NCBI GenBank assembly: GCA_018806915.1
Contig: JAGKQI010000088.1
Span: forward strand, 310,001 to 374,000
Direction of reading: 5' to 3'
Length of the DNA stretch: 64,000 nucleotides
Source: Phytophthora colocasiae
Lineage: Eukaryota > Oomycota > Peronosporomycetes > Peronosporales > Peronosporaceae
This document shows positions 43,586-54,455 of the stretch, in pieces. Both the position numbers and the translations under genes were made by a program. A model generated the notes under the pieces. That model was not told the DNA's origin, searched no databases, and worked only from the letters and a program-made list of their open reading frames with translations. The stretch's first letter is position 1. The number at the start of each line of letters is the position of its first letter.

Positions 43586-44340
43586 TATGCAATCATTTAG
43601 TCACATTTGATTTGAGATTTGTATTGTGTTGGCGGCCGATCTAACCTGTCGTGGTGCCAAAAGTGCTCCTCTGTATGCTAGCCACCCGATGAATTGCAAT
43701 ATCCAGCTCGTTAGCACAAACACCGCTTTAGTCAAAAATAGCTGCAAAACATATCTAAATAGCAGGCTCCAACTCCTAAAATTGACTGAGTTACGGCCAG
43801 CAACGTGGGTGGCCGATCTATCCTGGCGCGGAGTGTACGTGCCCACACACGACGCCCCGTTTCGTGATCCGCGAACGAGTCCATATACTCGAGGAAACAC
43901 ACGTCGCGGCCGTCTGAAAGCTTGGATGGCGGCTTCCACAGCGACCAGCGCATAGCAGCACCGCGCAACGGTTTGCCCGGCGATGGTTTCTCCAGCTCGT
44001 ACAGCCGTCGTGAACGCGCAGAGTCCAGCACCATCGGTACACGTCCGTTCTGGTCCAGATACAAGGCCGCCACCTCTTCCAGTGTGCCGAACAGCACAGA
44101 CGTCGTCCACATGGCCATGGACTTGGAATTGCTGCCGGCGCGGTGCGCCACGTTGAACACTTCGCCGTCACTCCCGAACCGCACGGCCGCCTGTACGGCC
44201 GGGAAGAGCGAATGATACGCCGCTCTGGCGTCGCCGCGAAGGTTGTCCAGCTCTTCCTTAGGCAGCGACAGCATCTCGAGCGCGTACGGGTGGTCCGGCG
44301 CCCGTGAGTACGTGTACTGCTGCACCATTGTTGTGTCCTG

Positions 44341-45470
44341 TTAGAAAACTTTGAGGTTTGTCACGCCCGCCAAGAATTCTGCAGTCGCGACGGCGATTCC
44401 GGAAGAAGAATGGGCGTCAGCAGCTTCGATGTTTGATCGCCGGGAGGAGAAGAGAGACATCCATCTGGAGCCAAAGCTGCCGTGCAAGTTGACGCGGGAT
44501 GCGCCATGTACATGGTCGCCGCGTCGTCCACAACAGTTGGTCCGCCGGCACTCACAGAAGCGAGACGGCAGTGGGCTTGCTATATACGAAGCTGAACAAG
44601 TGCGAGCCATGAGTTTGGGTGAAGCTGAGTCCGTCGCGGTGATCCCTTCAAGTCCAAGCGAAGGTATCGGTGGCTGCGTTTCTAGCGGTGGCATATCCAA
44701 CGCTGTTGACGCCAAGAACGGCTTGGGATCATCGGCCCAAGATGTCCGTAGCTTTCGGTGTTTTTCGTGCCGGCTCGGCGTGACAGATGGGTCACTCGAG
44801 AGGGAACGCGAAATCGTAGCGAACAGAGCGCTGCGAGTCTGTGTTGGTGTCGGTTTTGCATCGCCGATTGTCGAGATACAGCGAGCTGTTGATGAGCTTT
44901 CGACGCATTCGTGGCGGTCAGGTGGTCGACAAGTTTGAAGCGGTCTTCGAAGGCTGGAGCTGTCGATGAGGGGGACAATCGAAGAAACCAAAGCTTGTTT
45001 TCAAAACACACGTACGTGGCGGACCAAGCCTTTGCAAGCCGGGCAACTCTCTGTCCTACACGTTGCGCCATTACACACCGGCAACGGCGAGCAGAACCCC
45101 GTTCATCGGATACCTCGATCGCCAACGGATGCAGGTCAGAACTCGGGCTTTATGCAGCGACTGTCGCACAGCGAATTTGCATGCAAAGTGTCAGTGTTCG
45201 AGCAACGGAAGCGCGTCAAGGATCGCAATGGACAGCTTGGCGACATATTCCGATCAAACGTACAGCTGGAGTGACAGCAGATGCGAATTTCAGTAGACTG
45301 GCATCAACTAATTGGTCGCATAACCAGTTACTGGCTCGAGCTCTAGTCACTTACTCAATTCCAAATATCTCAGCAGCAGATTGGCGATCAAGCCAATCCA
45401 ATAGAGATCGACAAACTGATCAGCGTCTCGATGACTTCCTAGACAACGTGCTATCTGGTATATAATCAGC
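44341..45470. other. unassigned region with overlapping ORFs on both strands
   Basis: Open frames of about 195 codons (plus, 44351-44938), 217 codons (minus, 44341-44991) and 185 codons (plus, 44911-45465) overlap here, and none shows a known domain. A TTTTCTAACAG just before the start of START/FYVE-like gene 1 looks like an acceptor, so part of this stretch may be a 5' UTR exon and intron of that gene. Confidence 0.4.
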
Positions 45471-45503
45471 GTATTGTGTAGTTACTCTGTTGCTAAACAT
45501 GTT

Positions 45504-46797
45504 TTACATCTGTGTCTCTTCTGAGTCGGCATCAGTGTCGTTGTGGCGTGGCAGATCATCAAGCGACATTCGGTGGCGAAGCCGCTTGCGACGGCGGTAT
45601 TTGTCTTGAGAAATCCGGCGCTTTCGAGCCCTCTCTTTTCCAATAGCAAGCAGGCGGTGCTCACGCTGGGCGTATTCCTCTGCGCTCTCCTCACGCAAAG
45701 GATTGTACTCGACATGAAAATTCGTCAGGCTGGCACACACTTGAAAGATGTCGTCGTACAATTCCTCTCCCCATCGATACTTATCAGAGCAAATACGCCA
45801 CAAAAGACACAATCTACCAAAATAATTCTCCACGATCACGCGGTCGCTGGAGACATCGTCATTAAATTGCTGGTCAGAGCGAGAAAGGTTCGTGCACTTT
45901 TTTTGGGGTGGATGCAGCGCTTTTGCTCAGCCAGACCTTGATAGCCCTTGTCTGCCAGTACCGCCCACTCGTCCGGAAAACTTTCAAAAGTGGCCCACCG
46001 TCGCCAAGGTTCCGGTCCGCTTCGGACTTTAGTCGAGCCGCATCGTGGAACTCTGAATTGTTCCTGAATATAGTGATATCTGGCGTATTGCCACGAGCAT
46101 GGTCGCTGCAGTTAACTGCGAAACCACGAGGACTGACCGAAACCTCCACCTTAAGGCCATAAAGTTTGTGTTTGCCGCTGTAAAACGGCATTACTTCCGC
46201 CATATTCCCGGCAGGTCGATTCGATTGCTGAAAGGTCACATCGGTGGCGTAAAGCGCGCACGGGAAGTTCGAAAACGTGCGCCCGGAAGTCACCAAATTG
46301 CGCATGGTGCACTCGTCAGCCTTGGCAACCACCCAGTCGCCGTACAGCTTTGGGGCAATCACACGTAAAAGCCCGTGATAGTCTTTTATAAATGTGGGGG
46401 TTTTGATGCGAAATACGTCTGCATTCATATCCCAGGTCCCTCCATGTTTAAGTACGGACAGGGTCATGAAGAATACATCCTTGCCGGTAAGAGCTGAGCT
46501 TCGCCCTCGACCGACGTTCCAATAGCGAGCTACGTGAGACCTCACGCTAGCCCAAAGACGGTTGAACTCCCTGGGTGAGAAGTTGGTGAGGCGACGGACT
46601 GCGTCAGCTCCGCTGTCGTCGTACCAAGAGTCGAGGATGGGGCAGGGCGAGTCGAGTTCCTCGGCAGCGTCATTCTCAGGAGCTTGACGAGAGAACTGGG
46701 CCAGCTCTGTTCTCCTCTCGTAGTCTCGCTCGTCAAGCATGGCTAGTACAGACTGCTGGTGCTCTTGCTGCGAGCGCTGGACGCTGCGTGGTGCCAT
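45504..46797 (-). pseudogene. DDE_4-type transposase with one frameshift
   Basis: From 46797 the minus strand encodes an N-terminal Gln/Arg-rich part, LTNFSPREFNRLWASVRSHV (helix-turn-helix), FPCALYATDVTFQQSNRPAG with the first catalytic Asp, and CSDHARGNTPDITIFRNN with the second. A one-base shift in an A-run near 45895 leads to SDRVIVENYFGRLCLLWRIC with the catalytic Glu, and a basic tail (KERARKRRISQDKYRRRKR). Apart from that shift the gene is complete. No TIRs were found. Confidence 0.78.
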
Positions 46798-47828
46798 AGT
46801 TTAGACTGAAGCGTGTTAAACTGACAAACTTGGTTCAAAATTGCGAATGTTAATGACAGTCTTGTGTGTGCTAAATTTGCTGCTGCTGGGAGTCACAGCT
46901 TCCTGGCCAATCGAGTCCAACTAAACGTTCCTGCCACCCATTTTAATTGTCGTCTCTGCCATTCAAGTAGAAGATGTATCGCTGTCACTCATTGTTTCTT
47001 GCAGAAGCAGCTAGTGCTCCGCCTGGATGTGCAGCTAGCAGAATACTAATACAAACTTGAAACGACGCTGACTTTTGCGAACTAGAGCACTGCATAACAA
47101 ATGATCATCATATATTCTGAACGCATTAGTAGCTTCTTGCATGCCGACGAAATCGTGCAAGATGTGCGATGCAATGAAAGACTGTTCAAATTCGCATCTC
47201 GTCCATCTTCTTTTCGCGACACTGGATAATCCAATTTCTTGCCGATTTATGTGTTGCGAGTCCATAACTCCTCAGCTGATCACATACTGTAACTTAGGTC
47301 TAATGGATGACTGAACGAAGCGATCGGCCGCACTGCGATCGTCTAAGAAACTGCTGGAGCCTCCACTAGCACTTGTAGAAGTCTGACGGATACAACATGC
47401 AGCTCTCTCGCTTCATTATTGTTCTCTCTCCTGCGTCAGTGACTTCATCGCTTCTTAGTTGGTCACGCGATCTTGCTGTACTCGAGGATGCAGGTCAAGT
47501 CGGGTGAACGTTGAGTCAAGGATGTGGTGAAGGCGAACTACTTTACGTCACTGATGCTTGCTTATGACTGGAAGCAGTCACTTCAAGAGAGAATCGCTCT
47601 TCATCGACCAGCTTCTACGACGTCCCACCAAATGAGGTTGCACGACTGCGTTCGTTGCAGTCGCCACGGTCGCTTTGTCTACAGCGTTAAGTGCAGTATC
47701 CGTAGAGAAGGTATCTGTAACTTGTTGGTCACGAGTCTTGACAAACTGAGGACTAACCAACGTCACTATAATACTCATTACATTTGTCCTAGAGTCGATC
47801 TACCTGTCGATCATCCCCCAAAGATTCG
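46798..47828. other. gene-poor stretch
   Basis: No gene is recognised on either strand. It lies upstream of the DDE_4 transposase and downstream of START/FYVE-like gene 2. A plus-strand frame at 47524-47883 overlaps the last exon of gene 2 and has no domain. Confidence 0.5.
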
Positions 47829-49359
47829 CTACACGTTGTTCAGATACGACAAGTCCACCGTTGCTCCCTCTGACATGGCGTGACGGCTCCGTGTCTTCGT
47901 TAGAGGCTTCTTCCCTCGGTCACTGGCCACTCTGTTAGCCAACTCCTTCTTGATGGTGTCTTCGATCGCTTGTGGCTGGGAGCTTTCAGACCCTGCCGTG
48001 CTGGAATAGCTGCTAGTTAGACTTCTCTCGGCCCGATTCGAACCTAAAAGACAAGTCGGCAGCTGTAAGCAATGAGCATCACCTCGCAGTATCGAATCCA
48101 GGTTAAACGGCAGAAGCTTACGTGTTGTACTCCCCGTCGTGCTCGCTTCGACACTGTCGATTGATAAGAATCTCCCACTGAAACTTCCTGGTGTTCCAAC
48201 GTCGTCCGAATGGAGTGAGACGCTCGACGGCAACGTGAGCTCCAACTGGCGGTTAGTCCGTGCTAACAAGTCATCAACGCAGTGGACGCAGATCCGGTTG
48301 AGCTTCTTTCGCCCTTGAATCGCACAGTACACAACGTCACTGCAGCTTTTGCAGATAAACTACAACCAAAACCACGGTTAGAACCATCCAAACATCATCA
48401 AATTCTACCTCTTACCTCACTGCAGTCTCGACACTTGCGATGACGTCCCCATTTCGGCAACACCGCGTTGCAACCAACACAAAGTTTAAAATTTAACTGG
48501 TTCTCCCGAGCATTCGCATCCGGATCCATTCCCTCCGTCATGACATGCTCAAGACGGATGAGATGTTCGAGGTTGTGCGGGTTCTTGGCCTTCCGGTTGG
48601 CCACGATCTTGGTCATCCAAGGCGGAACTCCCTGTGTATCAGCGTTGTAATACGTGACCGCTTCCAAGACGTGCGGGTAGTCCGTCTCCGCCGTACCGCA
48701 GCAATGCAAGAACGCTCGTATTACATTGTGCGAGCCTACTAGTGGCGGACAGCTCCGATGTTCTAGTGACTGTGTCATTCGCGCCCACCCTCGTCGACCC
48801 CGTTCGTCTACAAACGTGTCCATGTATTCCAAGTAGACGATGTCCCGTTGACGGATGAGCTTGGACGGTGAGTGCCATAGAGACCAACGCATACCACAGC
48901 TTCGGAACGGATGATCAGTTGTAGGAGCCAAGAACCGGTGGATTCGGAAGTGACAAGAAGGAACGAAAGACCTGCAAGTCTATGTACTTGACATTGCGTG
49001 CTTCCAGGAGTGGGCCCACAACGTCGCGGCTGGTGCTTTTGCATCGAAGACCTCTACATGCCAAGCGATCATCAGCAACGTCGCTGTCGTAACGTAATTT
49101 GAGAGCATTGAAGCGAATGACATTCAGGTCTTTAGCGGAGACGGTGGTAAATGCACGACTGGCAAGACATATCGACGGGTTCGATACGGAGCTGTTCTCA
49201 ATTTCGGTGGGGTTAATTCACAAGAGATCGGGTGTCACTTGATCAGGATAACAAGTTAGAATACATCCATTCAACTACTCACATCCGTCTACAAATATAA
49301 AGGCGAGTCTCAGGCAAAGTCTCCAGTCTCCGATGGTCGACACTCATCTTGAATTCCAT
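47829..49359 (-). pseudogene. START/FYVE-like gene 2 with one frameshift
   Basis: Exons by eye are 49359-49283, 49191-48416, 48359-48122 and 48043-47829. The START-like part includes CGMRWSLWHSPSKLIRQRDI and the zinc finger has CVGC, CRDC, CKSC and CVHC. The protein ends ATVDLSYLNNV. The exon lengths sum to one base more than a multiple of three, and the frame shift maps near 48925, just before APTTDHPFRSC. This could be a real lesion, an assembly error, or a missed splice. The N-terminus is less certain than the rest. Confidence 0.65.
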
Positions 49360-49388
49360 GATTCTACAGGCAGCCATCCAGCCATCTT

Positions 49389-50810
49389 TTACACCGTATA
49401 CGACCGGAAATTGTCCAGGTACGCTAAATCGCACGGCTCACCCTTTGAGTACATCGGCGTAGTTTGCTCCTGGATAGCAGGAACGGCTATCATCTTCTCC
49501 TCCTTTTGAGATTCGTTATCATCTTCACTCGGGTTCGACTTCGGCTTGGACTCTGTGTGTCTCCGTGGCTTGAGGTCGAACGTCGACAGGTGAAAATCAA
49601 TAGGTTCCGCTTTCTTTTTCCGTTGAAAGACAGCGAACCTGTCGTGTTTCTTGACTTCGACTTCCACCGACTTCCAGTTACGTTTCGCCTTCTCCGCCGT
49701 AGTGTGTCGACGAGGTCGAGGACGTAAATCCACAGTCGAAAGGTGGAAGTCAACAGGTTCGCTGTTCTTCCTGGTCATTGAAGACTGACTGCTTTCAATA
49801 CTCGAGATACTGCTCGACGTCTTCGACTTCTCTTGCTTCGGAGAAACGTCATAGCGCTTCAATTCCAGCTCCACAGACGAGAGTTTCGCGTCGATCGCTG
49901 CGAGGTGCTCAATGGAGATCGGCGTCAGGGCGCTATTAACCGGATCTGCCGCTGAGATCCGTCGTCCTCGCTTCGTCGGTGTCGGAATGTTCGCTTTGTA
50001 CTTTGGCAAGCGTAAGTCGACCGTCGACAGCTCCAACTCAGTCGGTTCGTCCGACATGTCGAAAATGGGTTTGGAACCTGTGAGATCACATGATTGAGCC
50101 TTGACCAAAGACTTGGGAGCACGTCGCAAGTCCGTCATCGTAAGCCCCAAGTCCTTCTTGGTCGATGTAGCATCACGAATTGATGTAAAGTCACACGAGT
50201 ACGACGTCGGGGCTTCTACGTCATGGTGTCTAGAAGTTTGAAGCACAGTAGCGTTCTGCCGTCTCCTTGCAGCTTGCAGCTCCGTCGCGTTGGCTTTCAG
50301 CAACTGGCGAGCTCTTGAAGGTCTTGAAGGGCACGAGAAATCGACAGACTGTGACGTCGGTGCAATAGCTGAAGTATGTCGACGGCGACGACGATCCTCA
50401 GTGTTTTTCTTCGGTGTAGCTACAGCTTGTTCCTCCGGTTTCTCAGAGCGAGATCTTGCACTGCGCTCTCTAGCCATATTCGAGAGCGAATCGATTCGAG
50501 GTCCTCCTGAAACAGGTGCTGAATTCAATCGAGGAAGACGACTTGGTCGACGTTCACGTGGTGGAGATCGTAACTCCTTGGCTTCTGGATGCAACCGAGT
50601 GCAAGCAAGACAAACGTGTTGATGACGAGGTAATTCCTGTTGCAGCTTACTGGTAGCAGCCAAGAAACACTCCTCACACATACGCTATAATACTTTCGTT
50701 AGCGCAATTGTTGACTTGAATCTAGTGAGACGTACCGTTCTGCAGTACCGACATATCTCGTGATTCACTGGGCTTTTAGGCGTATTTGATACCCCTTTGC
50801 AGTTGACCAT
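49389..50810 (-). CDS. START/FYVE-like gene 3, START-less, repeat-bearing, 456 residues
   Basis: Exons are 50810-50736 and 50684-49389. The protein starts inside the finger region (ICRYCRTRMCEECF, then CLAC) with no START domain and no complete first Cys pair. The rest is Arg/Ser/Thr-rich and carries degenerate repeats of DxxLSTVDLR type: ELELSTVDLRLPKYK, PVDFHLSTVDLRPRPRRH, PIDFHLSTFDLKPRRH and related LSSVELELKRY. It ends PCDLAYLDNFRSYTV. The intron sits at the same place in the finger as in genes 2, 4 and 5. Function is unknown; the repeats look like peptide-motif arrays. Confidence 0.75.
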
Positions 50811-51363
50811 GGTATCTGTACCGGTCGGTATCCGTTAAAACTGGAATATGGTCCGCGTTGCTCTGCTGTCGAAATGCGCAATGAAGGCTACGCAATGGCC
50901 ATCGGATGCAGAGGAGAGGGAAGAGAGAAGCCGAGGCTCTACGCCCCAGAAACCAGGCGGCGTGTCAGACAGCCATCTTGATCTTGAGTGGGGGGGACTC
51001 GCGTTGCTGCGGCTAAAGCAGCTGGCTGAACTCTGTTCGACCAGGTGAAGCTGTTGACCGTCAACTTGACACTTTGGATCTATGATTCGACTCCAGCAGG
51101 GATCGATGTGTTGGGTGGTCAACCTTGTTGATCGTGTGAACACCAAGATGTTTACTGACCTCTTGAGTGGAATGGTCGGCTGCAATTGCTTGGTACTATC
51201 CAACTAGCCATCACCAATGGTGACACGAGTGGTGGTGGTCAACAAGGCAACGCTGGACACGTCTGCAGTAGCAAGAACTCGAATGTCATGACAGTGTCAG
51301 ATCAGGTTGTCCTAGCTGGAAATATCGTTAAAATTAATAACAGCTCAGTTCTATTGATATGTA

Positions 51364-51856
51364 CAGATGAGGGCGTGGTTAGTGAACGGGCATCAAATTA
51401 TAACCCATCCAATGGCATCAGAATGTTATAGATGAGGTCGCAATCAGGACCACTGACATTGTTAGGTACCACTAAAGGGGTACGCTGGCGTTTGAATTAT
51501 CCTCGGCGGGAAATTTGAAATTGGCCATGCGGAAGGAGGTTCAAGCACAGCGCATCCGCCTAACCAAGGCTCAGCAATGGTCAAGAACCACTATGGACCC
51601 AAGGGAACTGGGGGAATGGGCATGGCAGCAGTTTGAATTACAGAAGGCCCCTGCCAAGTCGACGGTGCCTGCTGGAAGCACGCCGGACTGTACGTAGACC
51701 GAACCCAGATCAGTGACATTCTAGCCTCCGATTAGTGTCAATGAATATCTAAATACATTACGTTGACCACTCCTCCAGATTTTATGGCTCTCTGATAGGC
51801 TAATTCCACCTGAGACTTAGTACATATCAGGTGTTCACTAACCACGCCCTCATCTG
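51364..51856. mobile_element. short pogo-type element, 493 bp
   Basis: Perfect 24-bp inverted ends start CAGATGAGGGCGTGGTTAGT, and TA flanks both sides (51362-51363 and 51857-51858). The plus strand at 51515-51697 encodes RLTKAQQWSRTTMDPRELGE and WAWQQFELQKAPAKSTV, which resembles the CENP-B/pogo N-terminal helix-turn-helix. No DDE domain is present. It is thus a non-autonomous deletion derivative that still carries the DNA-binding part. Confidence 0.85.
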
Positions 51857-52236
51857 TAGTATATTGCAGTACATCAGTAATTCAGAGGTACAATAATTAG
51901 AGACTGTATTTGAATGTCAACTTTTATCTGAGTTGGGAACATCACCACTATTAGGAATGCCAATAGCAGACTAGTTTATGGCTTGTCCAGCCGAATACCA
52001 GGAATGGCAAGGTGACGAGCGCTTGAGCCTCCAATGCTCGTGTTTCTCGCTGCATAGTGTTGCCTTTGGATACGTGAACGCTCATACAATTTGGTGCATT
52101 TTAGAGTGGAGCTGATAGCAATCCCAGAATCCGTGAATTAACTCGAAATCTTCTCTTCATACATGTTCCATCATCGCCTTAGTGCGATAACGTCTTCAAT
52201 ACTTAAGCATATAAGTGCATCGGCAGCTCTCTCGCA
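51857..52236. other. intergenic stretch
   Basis: No gene or repeat is recognised between the short pogo-type element and the 3' end of START/FYVE-like gene 4. Confidence 0.5.
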
Positions 52237-53398
52237 TTACCGAGCGTTCTTGTAGGCGCGTAGGTAGTCCAAGTCAATAGCAACGTTGGCGGGATCGATT
52301 TTGACTGCTTCTTCTTCTTTGGCACTTCGAACCGCAACAGACTTAGCACGTCGTTCGGCACGAATCCGTCGAGGTGGGGCTGTTGTGGGGTGGCTGTATG
52401 TTCCGTTCACCTGCACAGCATCATAATGACGTCGCATCCGTAAGAGCATGTGAGCGTACGAAGCGCTTCGTCGTCTCTGTCGCTCTTCTTCAGTCTCGTT
52501 CTTCTTGTGCTCCTCCACGGGGGGCATTTGCATCTCCAGTTGTTTCAAGTCTAAAGGATCATGTTCCGGCGCACTTGCAGCAGTAAAAGTAGGTGAGGAA
52601 GAGCTCATGTCGAAGTAGTTGGGTGGCAACTCAAGCGACCGGGACATGCCGAGGATATCTGCTGTCGAACTCAACCGCTGTCCCTTCTTCTCGGAACCGC
52701 GAGGCTCCGACGGACTGTTGCTTGACCTCCTTGGTCGAGTTGGCGTCTCCACGGAGCCACGTTGTCTCCCCATTCTGCTTTCAACCGTACTGGCTGGTCG
52801 ATTTCTCATGTGAGACTCTCTGGACACGCGGTGGTTTCCAAATGGCTGTAGGACCCCACTGCTCCTACGATCCCGTTGACTTTCAGACGCTTGCGATGGC
52901 CCCCGTCTCCTCCCGTTGCTCGACAGCGGTTCACGCTCTTGAAGCTTCTCTCGCTTCTGAGACTGAACTCGAGTATTTTGTTGTACGCTTCGACTCCTCC
53001 GTTGTTGGCGCCCTAAGTCATGCGACTCTAGGTGCTCGAGTTTCAACGGTGGCTCGGAACTCATTTGTTCATGTCGATCCCAAGACGAGTCGAGACTCAC
53101 AGTGGGTTGGTCGAACTTGTGAGGTGCCTGACGCTTCTCCGCACAAGCCATGCACATGAATTTCGTTCGAGGAGCTTTGTTGGTAAGGAAACGCCAACGT
53201 AGAGGTTTGAGCTTGGTGAAAGTTCCTCTTTCTTCCTCTGTTGGCGCACCATACGCAATGGGGACTGGGTTGGGTGTATGGCGAAGGCTCTGCACGAAGA
53301 AATCAACTCGATGTTAGCTCACGCTACTCATAGGCACAAACGGATGCAAAGCGACATACCTCGCCGCAGAACGCACACTTGTCTGAAGTGGAGGACAT
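52237..53398 (-). CDS. START/FYVE-like gene 4, START-less, 363 residues
   Basis: Exons are 53398-53360 (13 codons) and 53289-52237. The short first exon encodes MSSTSDKCAFCGE, which aligns with the second Cys pair of the family finger (DKCELCGS in gene 5). After the intron the third pair is gone and CMAC remains as the last. The rest is basic and Ser/Arg-rich, with HDPLDLKQLEMQ inside, and ends VAIDLDYLRAYKNAR. It looks like a family member that has lost START and half of the finger but kept the tail. It may be expressed; no lesion is seen. Confidence 0.7.
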
Positions 53399-54455
53399 TG
53401 CGCAAGGCGTTGCTAAAAGACAATGAGTTGTACGGCGTTGGAGCGGAGGTTGGCTGCGCTTCTTCGTAGCCACCGACCAGCTTTCAAGGCAGAGCTCTTG
53501 TGCAGGTCCAGGGCTGTTTGGCGTTTTCTCAACTGTGGAAGAATGTCCGGCTAGCGTGCAGAGCTGTTGTGTGAGCAATGCTCAAGCAATGCAAGCATGG
53601 AGCGTGTGGCATGGAACGTACGGCGAGGAGAGCGGTGTTGCCGTTATACAGCCGCAACTCCTTTCGCTCACCTCCAACACAAGTCGCTTCGGTGTGGGTT
53701 TGGGATCCGACCTTCGATGTGCACGAAAGACTGCAAATCCGTGTAGGAATCCCCATTCTCTGGTTCTCCGGCTTGCAACGAGCATGTTGTTGTTGTTGTT
53801 GCTCCTGTTCAAGTCTCTCCGACCCGACGAAAATAATGACGGCGGATGTCGACGGACGAGTCTTCCGACCTTTTCACGAACACGGACTCAACATCAAACC
53901 TCGGCCGAATTTTTCCTCCTGTGCATGTAATGCTTCTTGACGTTGGAAATGGCAAAACTCCATCAAAATATCCGATACTGTAGCTCTGAGTCAGACTTGC
54001 ATCGCCGTAAGCTTCCTGGTTGAATCTTGCTGCGCGAACGGATCAATCCCAGAGCGTTGCATGCCTCTCCTTTGCTTGCCATCGATGTTTGTGCTCGCCT
54101 GCATTGCAAGGGTGTCTCACAACAGTGAACTTGACACAACTTGTCGAAATGTGAACTTCACCTTACGAACGATCAGATCTGGTCGAAGGATACCTCTTCA
54201 ACTGACGTATTCTTCTCATCTGGTCTTACGACTAAATGCATGGGCATGTTCTCGATCAAAGCTTCTGGACTGCAACTCCGCTGAAATTCCAAGGGGATAT
54301 AGCTTTTATCATGTTTACTTTCTCAACAGCACTCTCTGCACTGCTTATTATGCGCATCATGGGGGTTCTTTCTTGGTGTATCCTTTGCAATCGCTCCTCT
54401 CCATCGTCTTGCATTGGGTTGTGTACATGTATGTAGTTCTGCATTGCATTGTCGT
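53399..54455. other. intergenic region between genes 4 and 5
   Basis: The minus strand stays open upstream of gene 4 for some 60 codons without domain similarity. A plus-strand frame at 54061-54582 runs into the last exon of gene 5 and is not convincing. Promoter of gene 4 and 3' end of gene 5 are expected here. Confidence 0.45.

Larger units (their letters stand above)
42557..43835. mobile_element. Tc1/mariner-type element with 254-bp inverted repeats
   Basis: Left (42557-42810) and right (43582-43835) ends are inverted copies about 254 bp long, with no difference seen. TA flanks the element (42555-42556 and 43836-43837), as for Tc1/mariner. The outer end starts CACTCCGCGCCAGGATAGAT. The right interior keeps 84 residues of a Tc1-type transposase C-terminus. 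The left interior (about 42843-43320) is unrelated, GC-richer sequence. It is therefore a non-autonomous derivative. Confidence 0.93.
41525..44328 (-). pseudogene. START/FYVE-like gene 1, interrupted by Tc1-like element
   Basis: The 5' part is 44328-43836 and the rest is 42554-41964 and 41895-41525 (68-bp intron). Leaving out the inserted element and one TA, the frame is open for 484 residues. The first 230 residues are START-like (SVLFGTLEEVAALYLDQNGR, AAMRWSLWKPPSKLSDGRDV). A four-pair zinc finger follows: CKAC, CRFC, CKKC, CLTC. The C-terminus is Ser-rich and contains EPIDLSYLTELV, shared with its neighbours. Lipid binding and membrane association are inferred from domain type. The only lesion seen is the insertion, so the break is recent. 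Confidence 0.85.

Noticed and set aside
45482..46797. Intron instead of a frameshift in the DDE_4 transposase near 45895
   Set aside because: No GT-AG pair fits between the second catalytic Asp block and the Glu block; a one-base change in the A-run explains the shift.
47524..47883. 119-codon plus-strand ORF
   Set aside because: It overlaps the DLSYL tail exon of gene 2 and shows no family resemblance.
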